Assembly: GCF_026210795.1 (NCBI RefSeq)
Contig: NC_089432.1
Coordinates: 5,642,001-5,706,000 of the forward strand
Direction: 5' to 3'
Length of the DNA: 64,000 bases
Source: Rhizophagus irregularis
Taxonomy: Eukaryota; Glomeromycota; Glomeromycetes; Glomerales; Glomeraceae
In this document: positions 12,489 through 25,900 of the stretch, in pieces
Layout of the letters: each line of letters starts with the position of its first letter
How positions within the stretch are numbered: the stretch's first letter is position 1
Position numbers and translations under genes: made by a program
Notes under the pieces: model-generated
The model's database searches: none
What the model was told of the DNA's origin: nothing
Seen by the model: only the letters and a program-made list of their open reading frames with translations

Positions 12489-12980
12489 AGTATAAAGCTC
12501 AGTAAAAAGGAAAGCAACTGGGAAAGTATTAGTATTTGAACGAGCACTTAGAAATTTTTGAACGAAAATTTCAAAAATAAATTTTTATTAGTATTTTCAA
12601 AATTTCAGAAAAGAGTTGCGATAATCCTCGGTGATTATATTTATAAAGAGATGTGACTATATAAAAAATTTCTTATATTAGTATATCATAATTCTGGCCA
12701 AAAATTAACATAATTTTAGCTAAAATTATACTTAAAACTTTATTGTATCATAATTCTGCCAATATTAATCATAGAGAGATAATCTTACCGCCATTCGATT
12801 CATCTCGATGAGATGGTTCTAATGGTATAAAATATATCAAAATCCAATCACTAGATTAATTTTCGAAATTAAAAAAATATTAATGGTTTTTGTGTAATAA
12901 TTCTGCCAATATTGATCTTAGAGAGACGATCTTACTACCATTTAATTCGTCTTGATGTGACAAATTTAATGGTATAAATA

Positions 12981-13373
12981 AAGATGTAGTATGTAATTGA
13001 TAATTACTACCTTATGTTGTAATAGTAAGGGTTGCAATCTATTACTACTTTTAAAATTAAAGTGTTGTAATATTACAACACTTATGATTATTCAAAAATT
13101 TTCTTTTTGAAAAATAAAAATTACAAAAATAAGTTTTTATAGAATAAATATCATTATAAAAAGAAATAATTAATATATTATAATACATATTTGTATAATT
13201 AAAAATAATTACAACTTACAATTTTATATAATAATACAATTTTAATAGTTATAATATTGTATACTATATAATAATTATAATATTGTATTGCAATTACAAC
13301 AAAAGTGTTGTATGTATGTTGTAATAGTTGCAACCTTACAACCTTTTAAAAATAATTACATATCACATCAGTA
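12981..13373. mobile_element. MITE with 10-bp flanking repeat (Mutator-like?)
   Basis: GGTATAAATA flanks it at 12971-12980 and 13374-13383. The ends are approximately inverted: GATGTAGTATGTAATT near the left, and the right end reads GATGTGATATGTAATT on the other strand. The interior is palindromic around TTGTAATATTACAACA and GTTGCAACC. A duplication of 9-10 bp suggests a Mutator-like origin. The comparison with unit 1 of the tandem repeat shows the uninterrupted target. Confidence 0.6.
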
Positions 13374-13588
13374 GGTATAAATACATTGAAATCCAATTAC
13401 TATATCAATTTCCAAAATTAAAAAATATTAAATGGTTTTTAAGTAGTAACTCCGTCAATATTAACCACAGAGAGATGTGCTTACTTCCATTCGATTCGTC
13501 TTGATGAGGCGATTCCAACGAGCTATTAATCGTCCTTTTACAATCACTAGGTACCGAAAAATTTAGCAAAATGTTAAATGGCACAGTA

Positions 13589-13772
13589 CAGTCTAACCTC
13601 GATATACCGATATTCGATATACCGATATACTATTAAAAACTTGTTATACCGATAAAATTTTATTTTCCCACTATATGTGAGGACATATAAATATCGGTAT
13701 AACTTTGATATAACGATATTTTCTAAAAATTTCATATATGTCCCGACATATCGTTATATAAAGGTTTGACTG
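13589..13772. mobile_element. Pogo/Tc1-like MITE (184 bp)
   Basis: CAGTCTAACCTCGATATACC at left is mirrored by GGTTTGACTG at right, flanked by TA on each side (13587-13588 and 13773-13774). The interior is AT-rich with ATACCGATAT words. The CAGTCAAACCTC-type end resembles that of the full Tigger/pogo element at 52377-54498, so that transposase family could have mobilised it; this is inference. Confidence 0.7.
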
Positions 13773-13920
13773 TAAATGTAAATCAAAAAATATAATAATG
13801 CCGATGCTTAACATTTTATCAGCTAGTGGTCATAAAAGGATAAAACTACCACCATTCGATTCGCCTCAGTGAGATGATTCTAACAAGCTATGTTACATCT
13901 TTGTATGATTATTAGATGCC

Positions 13921-14990
13921 AAGTTATTTAATATATTCTTTATATAACTGTAATTATAAACGGTTTTTTTTAATATAAGATTTTTGAGAATAGATGTGAT
14001 AGTGACTATAGATAGATTGTGACTATATAGGATAGATTTTAATAATAAAGTGTTTTGAACATTCAACTGGTGTAACTATATAGTAGAATGTGACTACAGT
14101 CATGCAAGCTTAGTAGAGCAATTAAATTTGATGAAATTTAAATTACTACTATTCATTCAAAAAAAAAGATAAACATAAAGTATAAACGTACAATGATAAA
14201 TCAGATTAAGCTTAATAAAACTATATTTTTAAATTTCCTGTAAAGTATTTTTTAATAAAGTAGTAGCAATTCAAAGTTGAAATATTTTACTATTGAATTA
14301 AATATTTGGCCATTTTATTCTGACCAGAATTACATGTAAATCTGGTCAAAATTACTAAAATTATATATAATTCTGGCTAGAATTAAGAAAGAGGAAGTTG
14401 ACTGTAGCTACATTTTCTTCAATTTGAATTTTATGTTTGTCATTTGCTGCAATAAAGCAAACATAATCACAATAAAAAATTGAAAATTTATGCAAATAAT
14501 GAAAAAGACAAGCACAATAATATGCATCTGGATGGTTTTTACATAATTGTTAAGCTTGAATTTGATACTTAATTTGTGATTTGTATAACAATCAGAGAAA
14601 ATTACTATGCTAAATTGGGTGAAATTTTTGTAGATCATTTAGTATAATGAAAAATTGCATTTTTGATGTATTATAAAAAGATCATCTAGCCCATAGTAAC
14701 ACACCCAATTTATTAGCCAATTATAGTCATCATGATGTAACGTTATCTAATTTCTATTTTATCGTTATTTTGAAAATATTTTTAATGACTTTAGTTTGAG
14801 GGAAAGACAGATTCCAAGCTAATTTGAACTTGCGATTTCAATAATGGCAAAATTTAAATTTTATAATTTTTGTAATATTTTTATATATTCTTTTATAAAA
14901 CTGTTTATATATTATTATTTCATATTTATTTTATTATTTTATTATTTATTTTATTATTTTTATTATAACCGATACCTCTCCTAACATATT
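13921..14990. other. Intergenic AT-rich stretch
   Basis: No gene is supported. A small imperfect palindrome with TCTGACCAGAATTA/TCTGGTCAAAATTA words lies at about 14315-14390 and resembles the ATTCTGGCCAGAAT motif near 12690 and 43780. Open frames here are short and low-complexity. Confidence 0.5.
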
Positions 14991-14999
14991 AAAGACATT

Positions 15000-17240
15000 T
15001 TTGCCATTTTTTGACGATGTTGTGCCAAATAACAAGATATCCAACCTTAAATAGTTTGCAGTTTTGGAATTTCTTTTTTATCCAACTCTTCTTCTTCGAC
15101 TTTTCTTCTGGGATTTTCTAGCATGGTGGCAGCGGTAAATCTTTTACTTTTATTAACGTTTCCTTCCAAAAAATATTCTTCCAAAAGTTTTCACACTCTT
15201 TTAGATATACGTTTTTCACCTCCTTTTTTACCATATTTTTGCTTACTTTTTAATGCCCATCCTGACTCCAAGGAAAACTCATGAAAGAAATTCCTATTGA
15301 GTAGGTAAGTTTCTAATTAGTAAATAACTATATACAGTATGTATTCAAACAATATACTTACCATATAACATTTTGATCTTGATTTTCAGAAATATCTTTT
15401 TCAAAAACAAACAGTAATTAGCATTTGTTTCAATATTTCAGATAAATTCTTTCTTGCCATTTTCCATTGTTTCTGTTTCATTAGCCAAGGCAAGTTCTAA
15501 TTCTTTGATCAACTCATCTCTTTTAGCAGTATTGACAACATTGATATTTCATTTTTTCAATTCAGATAATAATCATTCTCTTGTCAATCTTTTAGAATCA
15601 ATACCTAGATTGGAGGCAAAATGAAAGTTGGATAATATTCACAAAAAGATGAAGAGGTAACGCACCTGATACGTTTGGTATAGCAACTATCCATTTATTT
15701 TTAGGAGTTGTATGAATTAATACCACAGGTTCTGGAATTTCAATTTGCTTTTTCTGCAAATTAGCTATCTGTACTGGTGAAAACTCTATCCATTCTCAAA
15801 TATTAGGAATCTCTCGACTAAAAATATAACCTGCCATTGATCCTTCTCCCGGCCAAGTCCATTCAAATAAATTAGAATTGCCAGAAAGAGTATTTTTCGT
15901 CTTCTTATTTTGGTCTAAAGTAAGTCAAAATTAGATAATATAATTTTTATTATTTTCATTTGATCTAAAACTCACCTTTTATTAGATTTGATTCCAAATA
16001 TGCAACAAATGTTTCACAAATATCTTTAATTGCAGCTTTGATATCAGTACCCTCCATTATATCCAATCCAAGACGTACTTGATGTTTGATTGCATGGGTA
16101 ATCTAATGTATTGATACTCATTATATAAGTAGGTCATATCTCTTATTTATTTTTGTTAATACTTGGGCTATACTTCTCCGCTAATTAATTACGTCGTATT
16201 TCGGCGAACGGACCAATTCACTATTTATTATAAAATTACTATGAATTAATTACGTCTGTCAAAATACATTACGTCTGTCAAAATAAATTTAATTAGTATT
16301 TTGTCATTTTGACGAAAAGTATAACTTGGGCATGATGGCTGTCAATAGTTGTTTTTGCCTTTCCTGCTTCCAGGAATATCCATTTCTTTACATTTATTTG
16401 ATATCATTCTAACCAATTTCCTAAAATCATCATTAGATCAGTATTGTGATAGTGAGGACCATTATCTGAAATAATTGTGATCCACTTCGGCTTATTTTCT
16501 AGTGATTCAATTACAGCATGATGAAGTGATGAAGCTGTAAACCAAGAGTCTTGACATGCATCCATTGACCAATAATCATAAGCATGAACATCAAGTTCTT
16601 GATACCCTGGCTTTTTTGTATATATAAGAATTGTATGTAATGTCCAACCTTTCTTCCCAAAGAATTCTGCTTTTATTTCTTTAGCACTTTTTGGAAGTAT
16701 TTTCATTTTATAATCAACCACTAATACAGCGCTATTCTCATCCAAATCCAATAGATTAGCATTAAATTAGACGTTTAAATAAACTTTACGAGCTTGATGA
16801 GCAAGATAATATAACAGATGGTTTTGATATTCATCAAGATCTTTGTGCAAATCTATAGAAATCTGATTTTTAAGATGTCTAAAAAAGGTAAATAATTCAG
16901 CACATTCTTGAGATGCATGTGTATGTTGTTCTGTGTAAATTCCAAATGCCCACAGTAAGCAATAACTAATACAAAGATTATGTTTTGTTATTCCTTTTTT
17001 ATCAACAATCAGATTTTTTTCATAATCTCTTTTCAAAAATCATTGTAACCTTTTCAACTCATCAAGAAATTGTTTCTAAAATCAATGAAATGTATGTATA
17101 AGAAATTATCTTTAAAAATAAGAATTTTATTATATTAGCCAAGTACCTTATTTATGCTATCCATAAACTTATTTTCAATAAGCTTTCTAATATCATCAAA
17201 TATTTCATATCCATACCGGCTCCACACATTACATAAGATA
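15000..17240 (-). pseudogene. DDE-like transposase pseudogene with introns
   Basis: Minus-strand exons in order: WSRYGYEIFDDIRKLIENKF (about 17225-17150); an intron; KRDYEKNLIVDKKGITKHN (17036-16767); a TAA; then 16751-16404 with VLVVDYKMKILPKSAKEI, KPKWITIISDNGPHYHN and, past a TGA, WIFLEAGKAKTTIDSHHAQ. An intron follows, then ITHAIKHQVRLGLDIMEG (about 16105-15975), another intron, and LFEWTWPGEGSMAGYIFSRE (about 15915-15670). The D-D-E spacing candidates are VVDYK, SDNGP and LEAGKA; a DDE reading is inference. At least five stops (TGA or TAA) interrupt it. A 155-bp MITE sits at the intron after HHAQ. The exact family is not recognised. Confidence 0.6.
16169..16323. mobile_element. MITE (155 bp) inserted at a splice donor
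   Basis: The ends are TATACTTCTCC at left and GAAAAGTATA at right. A perfect 8-bp duplication ACTTGGGC flanks it (16161-16168 and 16324-16331). Internal direct repeats of ATTACGTCTGTCAAAATA are present. The target on the coding strand is GCCCAAGT, which spans the exon end (CAA) and the GT donor of the host pseudogene's intron. The 8-bp duplication suggests a hAT relative, though the ends differ from the other families. Confidence 0.8.
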
Positions 17241-17249
17241 TAAGGTCAA

Positions 17250-17824
17250 ATATTTTGATGGATCATAGTACTTGAGACAATAGGTTAGAAAGAGGAACAA
17301 TAGATTAGATAATAATATACATAATAAAAAGAGAGTTAGATGCAATTCTACATAGTGAAAAGAAATTTTTTTGAGTTTTAGAACATTGGTACATAATATT
17401 AATAGTTTTAGAAAAACAATTAAGGAAAAAAAAATAAATAAGGTTTAAATATTAAAATTTTATAACAACTTATGAAAAGTAAATAGAATTCTTTAGGCTA
17501 ATTAAAGAATTCTAAATATTTCTTATTTATACTAAATAAAATAGTATTATTTCATATTAAGTTATATCTAAATTTACTTTGATATTGAAATGTTAAAAAT
17601 CTTAAAAATTAATTTACTACCTACTACTCAAAAACAGAATAATTATTAGTTTATTTGAAATAATAAAGTTTAAATACAAAGTTTTGCTAATATAATCCTA
17701 TTTATAACTATTATTATAAAAAATATATAAACATGTATTACATTCCTCATTTTATTATCTCCAATTAAAAAGTCATGATTATATATTATAAGAATTTTTT
17801 TTTCCCTGAAAATGCGAATAAATC
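17250..17824. other. Intergenic, upstream of the DUF952 gene
   Basis: AT-rich with homopolymer runs and no coding frame. It presumably holds the promoter of the plus-strand gene at 17825, but no specific element can be named. Confidence 0.4.
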
Positions 17825-18214
17825 ATGTATGATTTCAAAGTAAATTTTCTTTACAAAATTCTTCTTACATCTCATGAACTTCCGCCACTTTCCTCTTTAG
17901 AAATACCAATTCCATTAACGCCATTAGATAAAAAAGATGGTTTTATACATCTTTCAAATTCCACGCAAGTTATACAAACAGCAGTTAGATTTTTTGGTAA
18001 CGAAGATGAAATTTTAGTATTGAAAATATCTTATAATCAAAATGGCATAAAAGAAAATGTTAAATGGGAAGCACCACCAGAATTAGAAGAACGTTTCCCC
18101 CACTTATATGGTGATTTATTGATTAAACATATTATAGATATTGTCCAAGTAAAAAGTTTGAGAAAAGGCGGAGATGAAGGGTTTGAGTGGCCTAAAGGAT
18201 GGTTGGAAACATAA
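17825..18214 (+). CDS. DUF952 family protein
   Basis: A single-exon frame of 129 residues. The family signature is visible: LYKILLTSHELPPL near the N-terminus, PLTPLDKKDGFIHLSNSTQV (about residues 30-50) followed by TAVRFFG, and a C-terminal YGDLLIKHIIDIVQV and GFEWPKGW. DUF952 proteins are about 100-130 residues, and fungal members have no established biochemical role that I can state. No signal peptide or membrane segment is seen. The start is the first in-frame ATG of an otherwise uninterrupted frame. Reading frame and codon use look intact, unlike the flanking transposon remnants. Confidence 0.85.
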   Translation: MYDFKVNFLYKILLTSHELPPLSSLEIPIPLTPLDKKDGFIHLSNSTQVIQTAVRFFGNEDEILVLKISYNQNGIKENVKWEAPPELEERFPHLYGDLLIKHIIDIVQVKSLRKGGDEGFEWPKGWLET

Positions 18215-18621
18215 TCGTTACATGATTATTTCTCCAGATTTTAATTAACAATATTGTATAAATCCTAAGATAATTACATCCTTGTTATCAAGTCAGATAG
18301 TTATTATAATTTCAATTATTGTGCTAAAATGTCCACCAGTCGTTTAAATTAATTAGAATTAGGAATTTTTTTTTTTATGATAATGATACAGATATATTGA
18401 TACTTAAAGCAATAACACAGACTTTTATAAAACCTTTAAATATCTATTTTACAAATAAAAAATTAAATAATCAAATGCAAATTAGTTCAATCAATTAAAT
18501 AAAGTGTTTGAAATATAAATGTTACGTGTCCAAAAAGCTGTACATACAAATCCGAATTACTTATATAAAAAAATGATTTTTGCGATTCTTAATATAAACA
18601 CTGCCTCTACGTACGTTCGAA
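18215..18621. other. Convergent 3' intergenic spacer
   Basis: About 400 bp between the stops of two convergent genes. AT-rich, no ORF and no repeat recognised; it presumably contains both 3' UTRs. Confidence 0.4.
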
Positions 18622-20211
18622 TCAAATATATGTTATGGTTGTTCCTGCCTTCAGAGTTTGCCATGATCTGACCAACCACTTATAGAATTCGTTGCGTAAT
18701 TTTTCTTTAATATTTGTTCTGTTTGAAAACATGAACAATATCATGATGAAAAAAAAGATTCCAGGAATTGACATTTTTGACATCATCCTTTGCAAATACA
18801 ACATAAAATATTCCACCATACGATTAAAAGAAGTTGTAGATGATGTTGATACTATACGATTAACAGCAGATGATGTTGGTGATGGAATCTGTCGATTATC
18901 TACAATGTTTCTACTATTTGTTGTTATCGCCGTTGTTCTCGTTCCAGGGTGTAAAGAACGAATGAATTGTTTATTGTTACGTATCATCATATTTGACGAA
19001 AACGAAGACGTTCCATTATTAACATATTTTTGGTTGTTATTTGCAAACATTCCCAAACCATTTATATGAGCATTTTCTGTTCGAGTGGTAAAGAAGCCAT
19101 TAACATGATGACCATTGGCATCTTCCTTTTTTAATTTATCTTTTTTTAATTTGATAAGTTTAGGTGGCGTGGGTTTATTAGACTTCTCTTTTAATTTCAA
19201 GAGGGTATGCTCATAAACCTTTGAACGAAGTCAACAAATAGTTATATTTAGTACTAGAATCTTTTAAAAAAAATGTTATTAAAATCCGCTTACTTTCTTG
19301 CGTTCATTATTAATAACTTCGTTATCAGCAAGGAATTTTGAAGCTAAATCCCAGTCCCTCAATTTTGGCAGCACTTGTAAAACATACAATTCCACGACTT
19401 TTTCATAAGATTTTAAAATTGGGTCATCAGTTACGCCTTTAGAAGATATACGTTCAAGATGTAATATTAATTCGTCTGAGAGTGCATTAAGCCATTCTTC
19501 GATTATATTGCGTCCGTTTGGTGCTTGTTGTTGATTTAAACAAAATAGGATACTAATAATTATAATTTTTAGTTTTGAACCATCAAAAATAAACATACAA
19601 AAAAAAGAGTGGTTAATCGGTTAATCATTAAAATTCATATTGGTAAAGAAAAAATAAAAATTAACTTGATTATATATTATTTGTTCAATAATAATAATAA
19701 ATTTATAACATACTGTGCACATTTACCATTATTATAAACTTCTTACCCACCATGCTACGACAACTTCACCAGGAACTTCGCCAGTTTCCTCGCCATATCC
19801 TTCATTAATAACTTTAAGCCATACGTCGCTAACAACTTTCTCAGCTGATCGTTCTAAAAGTCTCTTAATCTCGAGATCTTTTGTTATTATTGGCGGTTTT
19901 TCTGCAAATACAGCTGCAATTAGATTAATATAGAGGATCCAAATTTTAGTTTGTAAAATTTTTGCTGAAGGTGAGGAAGAAATCGGTGAGAAATTTGTGA
20001 GTTTAGAGATTGCAGCGGAACATAGTGAATGCGCAGAATCATATTTTCGTAAAAGAAAATCATCTTTTGCCTTTTGATATAAGGAAGTAAGAGATTGTAA
20101 GTCTATAGAATTTGAAGGAGACATTATATGGTTGTGTTTTACTTGAGAAGAAGTCAAGAATTGTGGTGAAGAAAGATGAGAGTCAACAGAGGGAGTCTCA
20201 GGAGGAGCCAT
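18622..20211 (-). CDS. Tail-anchored membrane protein, possible peroxin-26-like
   Basis: Three exons: 20211 to about 19751, 19552-19294 and 19218-18622, giving about 438 residues. The exon 1/2 junction is the least sure: a GTGGGT donor keeps frame, while GTAAGA four bases on would not. The N-terminal half is helical: SLTSLYQKAKDDFLLRKYDS, IIEEWLNALSDELILHLERI, then VVELYVLQVLPKLRDWDLAS. A Lys-rich stretch (LIKLKKDKLKKED) and an Asn/Ser/Thr-rich linker follow. One hydrophobic segment lies at about residues 391-406 (SIPGIFFFIMILFMFS), about 30 residues from the end, as in tail-anchored proteins. Helical repeats plus a C-terminal anchor recall fungal PEX26, the peroxisomal receptor for PEX1/PEX6, but this is a weak, memory-based comparison. 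Confidence 0.7.
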
Positions 20212-21199
20212 CGTTAAATAAAATATTCAGTATGAATAAGAAGCGATACAAGTATATATAGTCGCCAAACTAATTGAAGATCATACTATCTTATCGTTAT
20301 CATTTTCCATCACATCACATAAATAACGTGATTCTTTTTATGATTAAAAAAAGTTAAGCACAGCTAAGTTTTTTTATATTAATATAAAGATTAGTCAGCT
20401 CACAGAGCATAAATCAAAGTAATAAGAATGTTATAACAAAGCCAAACTATATTATATATTCTAAAACATTCAATTTCAAAGGAGTTGAATATGATGAGAT
20501 CCAAGTAAGAAGTTAAAGGGAAATAACAATTCGTAATATTAAAAATTTTTTTTTTGCCCGTAAAATAATATATATAAATATATACACAAGCACAACTTGA
20601 CAACTTTTTGACTATTTTAACCATAATATTTTTTGTTTTTTTATCAACATGGATAAAAACCCCTCACACCTTACTAACTTATCGTTTTAAACTAAGTTAA
20701 ACCCAATTTGTTGATGTACTAACTAGAATCAAATATATGAAAGAAAAAAATAAAAAATAAAAGAAAAAAAAATTTCACACGCATACGCAAACTCCTCCCA
20801 ACCAGATATACTTTTCCTCGTCATAACACTTCAACAATGAATTACAAACTGTAAAACCGGAGAACATTATATAATTTCGTTGTTATATAAAGTATACATT
20901 AGAATTCATCCAATGATACTTGTTCATCCAACAAAAAAATTCATACATACTTTCATAAAAAAAAAAAATTTTCAAACGCTCGGTCGCTTTTTTCTCTATT
21001 GCAATTTTGTATAGGTTAATTTTTAAAGAATAATCAAAAAAAAAAAGAAACATAAAGCAAGAAAAAATATATATATGAAAGGTGAAAATTTGAAGAAAAA
21101 AATATATATTTGGAATTCCATGAAAAAAAATTGTTATCAGATTCAAATAGTAAAAATATGAATGTTAATAAAAAATTATGGATAATTGTCAGTATGTAA
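20212..21199. other. Intergenic AT-rich region
   Basis: Lies between the 5' end of the tail-anchored protein gene and the 3' end of PP1. It contains long A and T runs and no supported gene. Open frames at 20400-20624 and 20883-21146 are low-complexity and Phe/Tyr/Ile-rich, as expected by chance in AT-rich DNA. Confidence 0.5.
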
Positions 21200-22685
<1,486 letters not shown>

Positions 22686-22747
22686 ATTCCCTTCACTCTC
22701 GTATTAAGATTTTGCAAGAGTTATGAAAGCTTTAATAAAGAAGGAGT

Positions 22748-22942
22748 TTGTGTTTACGGCGTCTTGACACAGCGGCACAAATAATTAGAGGCACTGAAAA
22801 CCAAAAATATAAAGATCGAGTGAAAAACACGTTAGCAAAGAGTTTTGATGGTTTGTTTAAACAACTATTATTTAAGTTAAACTGTCCAGATGAGAGTAGT
22901 CGATGGAAACTGCAACACGAGTTAACGGCAAGGGTTCACTAA
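22748..22942 (+). other. Short unidentified open frame upstream of PP1
   Basis: An open stretch translating to about 60 residues (TAAQIIRGTENQKYKDRVKN, then LNCPDESSRWKLQHEL) of mixed composition that is unusual for AT-rich noncoding DNA here. It begins 63 bp from the PP1 start on the opposite strand, so it could be an exon fragment of a divergent gene or an unrelated gene remnant. I recognise no domain and found no convincing adjoining exon. Confidence 0.25.
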
Positions 22943-25900
22943 TATTTGTGACTGGGCTGTGTACAGGCATCCAGCATAATATACGAAGGTGTGGAGGAAG
23001 TCATGGGTAACACTTTTTTATTCTGTATTTTTCAATTTAACTTTCGTTTTTCCTTTTCATTATCAAATTTAATACATACAAATAGGTAGCGAGACAGGGA
23101 GCGAAATGGTCGGGCAGAGAGAATGCGTTTTTGTGTGGGATAGGAAGACGACGAGTAGGTTGGTTGGCCTGAGTTGGATGAGTAAGCAAAAAAAGTAGAA
23201 AGTGAGAGCTGGATTGGACTGTTTTGTGAGCGAGGATGAACTCTATGGTGCTGATTACCCAAAACAGAATTTTGGTGACATGAATGATGATGCTTTGATG
23301 CATCATTCGTACTTGTTACCACAACTCTCCTCATTTTATAGCCAATCTCCCTATAATCGTTTCAATTTCAAAATGATTTAAAAGATAACGGATTTATTTT
23401 TCCTAAATTCCAACCTTTTTTTTATATATATATCCAAAACAACATAAATATAGCTCAATTATATTTTATATCATTAAGATTTACCGTTATATTATATAAA
23501 CCTCCTCCCTTTAAATAAAATGATTGACAATTAAAAGGTGGCGAAAGTTAAGTTTTATAAACGAATGATTTTGCCAATGGTTATTCTGCACTCTGCAGTG
23601 ATTATATTATTCTTGCAGAGACATGGTTATCATTTTGATTAACTTTGCCTTTAAATAAGATGAGGAAACGTAGTTTTTCAATGAGTTCATATGAATTTAA
23701 AAGGTTATGTTATAATTAATTATTCATCAGGTTTTAAAACAAGATCTACAGATTGGTGGTCAATATATAAAAACAATATATTTTATTTGTCCATTTGTTC
23801 AAATATAATTTAAAAAAATATTATTGCTAATAATTAAAATTTCAAATTTAAAAAAAAAGTATATTTGAAAATAATAACCAGCTAGTAAAGAATATTAGTA
23901 TTAAATGTATTAAATTGATTAATAGATTTTTTTCAAATTAATATTTTTGGCTTTAAGAAGTTTATTCCTTTTTATAAAAAATAAATTAAAGAAAATCTAA
24001 ATCTAATAACAAAAAGTATTGTCAATAAAAATAAAGTACTTCTACTATAAATTACCAGATTTTATAAAATTTACTTATTGATTTTTAATTTAATAAAATT
24101 CAGCCAAAATTTTAGTTTTTATATTAAATAAAAAAAAACTTTTTAAAAAATAAATATTGAATAATTTTTTTATTATAAAGAAATAAAAACATAAAAAAAA
24201 TTATTAAATTAGTATAATAAAATAGTTTTTTTTTATATTTTAAAAATCAGTAATTTTTATACTATATAAAATTAACCAATTTTTTTTTATTTAAAAAAAT
24301 GTTTTTTAAACATTAAAAAATTATTTTATTACTAATTATAAGTAATAAATTTATTATATTTCCATTTTTTTGCAATAAGAAAATTTTTTATTTTTAAAAT
24401 ATTTTATTTTTATATTTAAAAATAATTTTAGATAAATTTATTAAAAAATAATTTCTATATAACTTGAAAATTAATAAGTAAATTTATAAAATAGGATAAT
24501 AGTAAAATGTATTATTTGACATTATAATTATTTATAAATATATTTTATTATAATCTTATAGTTTAAAAAGCTGTTAATTCAAAATAAAGAAATATTTTAA
24601 GTTATTTATAATATTAAAAATAAGCAAAAGAAATTTTATAAGAAAACTCATAAATTAAATGAACTATTGGAAAAAGTTTGATATATATATCTAAAATCCC
24701 GCTTATTTATAATAAAAGTTATTATAGAAAATTAGCCCTTTATTAATGATTTTTACTTTTTTCTTAAATTTTATTGGTTAATTGGCTAAAAAGAAAAAAT
24801 CATAACAATGTAATATAAAATTTTCTTTTATAGTAGAATTTGCAAAAAATTTTATATATAATTTTTATCTTAAACTTGGAAGTAACCTATCTTATAAGTA
24901 AGCAGAATCCTATATACTTGTAATACAAATTTATAAAATATTTTCTTTGAATAGAAAAGTTATTGTATACTGTTTTTTTTTACTTGTTAAAAAAAATTTA
25001 TAATAAAGAACAAGAAATTCCAAAAAAAATTTTTTTTATTAAAATCCTGTAAAATTAATTATGAAATGTTGATCATTTTCTCTGGTTAAATAATAATTTA
25101 TCTCTTAAACATATTAGATTTATAAAACTATATAAAGAAAATAATAATAATAATAGTAAAGGTATATCAAAAATCAGCTGATTTAAAAGGATTAAACTTT
25201 AAATCAAGTCTATATATATCATGTGATATTTATATATTTAAATATTAAATATAACATATGGGCTAATTTTGCTTATCTTCAATTCTATTATATACTATAA
25301 TGATTATATATATATATTAGTTATATCAGTTGTACATAATTTTTTTCATGTTTTATTTTCAACATTATTTTCTATAGTAATAATAAAAAACTAGTTATCT
25401 ATTTACTGCAAATTTTACTTTAAAATTTTTACAACTTGTCAAAAATTACTTGTTCATAAAAGAAATAAACATTTACATAATAAAATAATACTCTATTTTT
25501 ATTCATTATCATCATAATGTTGGACTAACTGAAACCTTATGTTTACTAAATAGCAATATTTAATAAGCATTAAAATTTTATATTTATTAAGCAATAAATG
25601 CTTAATATATTAAATAAATACTAAATTTTAATATTTATTAACTATTTGATTTTTTAAGCATTTTATTAATATTTTAAGTATAAAATACTTAAATGCATTT
25701 TACCAATCTTAATAAGCATTAATAATAAAATATAAATAAATTATTTTAACTAATATCATGATAAATAAATATTGTCTTATATTATTTTTTTATAATTTTT
25801 ATTAAAAAAAAACTTGGTTTCTTCAAACATTTTGTTAGAAATAAATGTCTTTATTTCAATTGAAAATTTTTTAGAAAATATATTTGTATATTTTTTTAAA

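Larger units (their letters stand above)
3032..12629 (-). mobile_element. LINE retrotransposon, full-length size but mutated
   Basis: The element is flanked by a perfect 15-bp direct repeat, GGTGATTATATTTAT, at 3017-3031 and 12630-12644. The order on the minus strand is ORF1 (RRM, CCHC-like knuckle, coiled region), an 8-nt overlap, then ORF2 (APE endonuclease, reverse transcriptase, RNase H, CX2CX8HX4C knuckle). An RNase H-bearing LINE with gag-like ORF1 suggests the I or Tad1 group, which is inference. There is no long poly(A) at the 3' end (3032 side). Two 244-bp hAT-type MITEs (4496-4739 and 5894-6136) and an AT-rich insertion or expansion (about 11165-12115) interrupt it. Stops and frameshifts in both ORFs make it inactive. 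Confidence 0.85.
12751..13920. repeat. Tandem ~148-bp repeat, four units, split by two MITEs
   Basis: Units begin near 12751, 12899, 13446 and 13800. The first three share ATTCTGCCAATATTAAYCAYAGAGAGA near the start. All four share a core ACCATTCGATTCGTCTYGATGAG, and the tail is AAAATATTAAATGGTTTTT. Unit 2 is split by the element at 12981-13373 and the array by the element at 13589-13772. No coding frame fits. The core is also found inside the large palindrome at 61896-63094. Confidence 0.65.

Noticed and set aside
15000-17240. TGA read as tryptophan, implying mitochondrial origin or recoding
   Set aside because: The segment has nuclear-type GT-AG introns and TGG codons, and neighbouring intact nuclear genes use the standard code; decay is simpler.
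23032-23334. Ser/His-rich minus-strand frame as a secreted or regulatory protein
   Set aside because: No signal peptide, domain or exon context; low complexity and no supporting splice sites.
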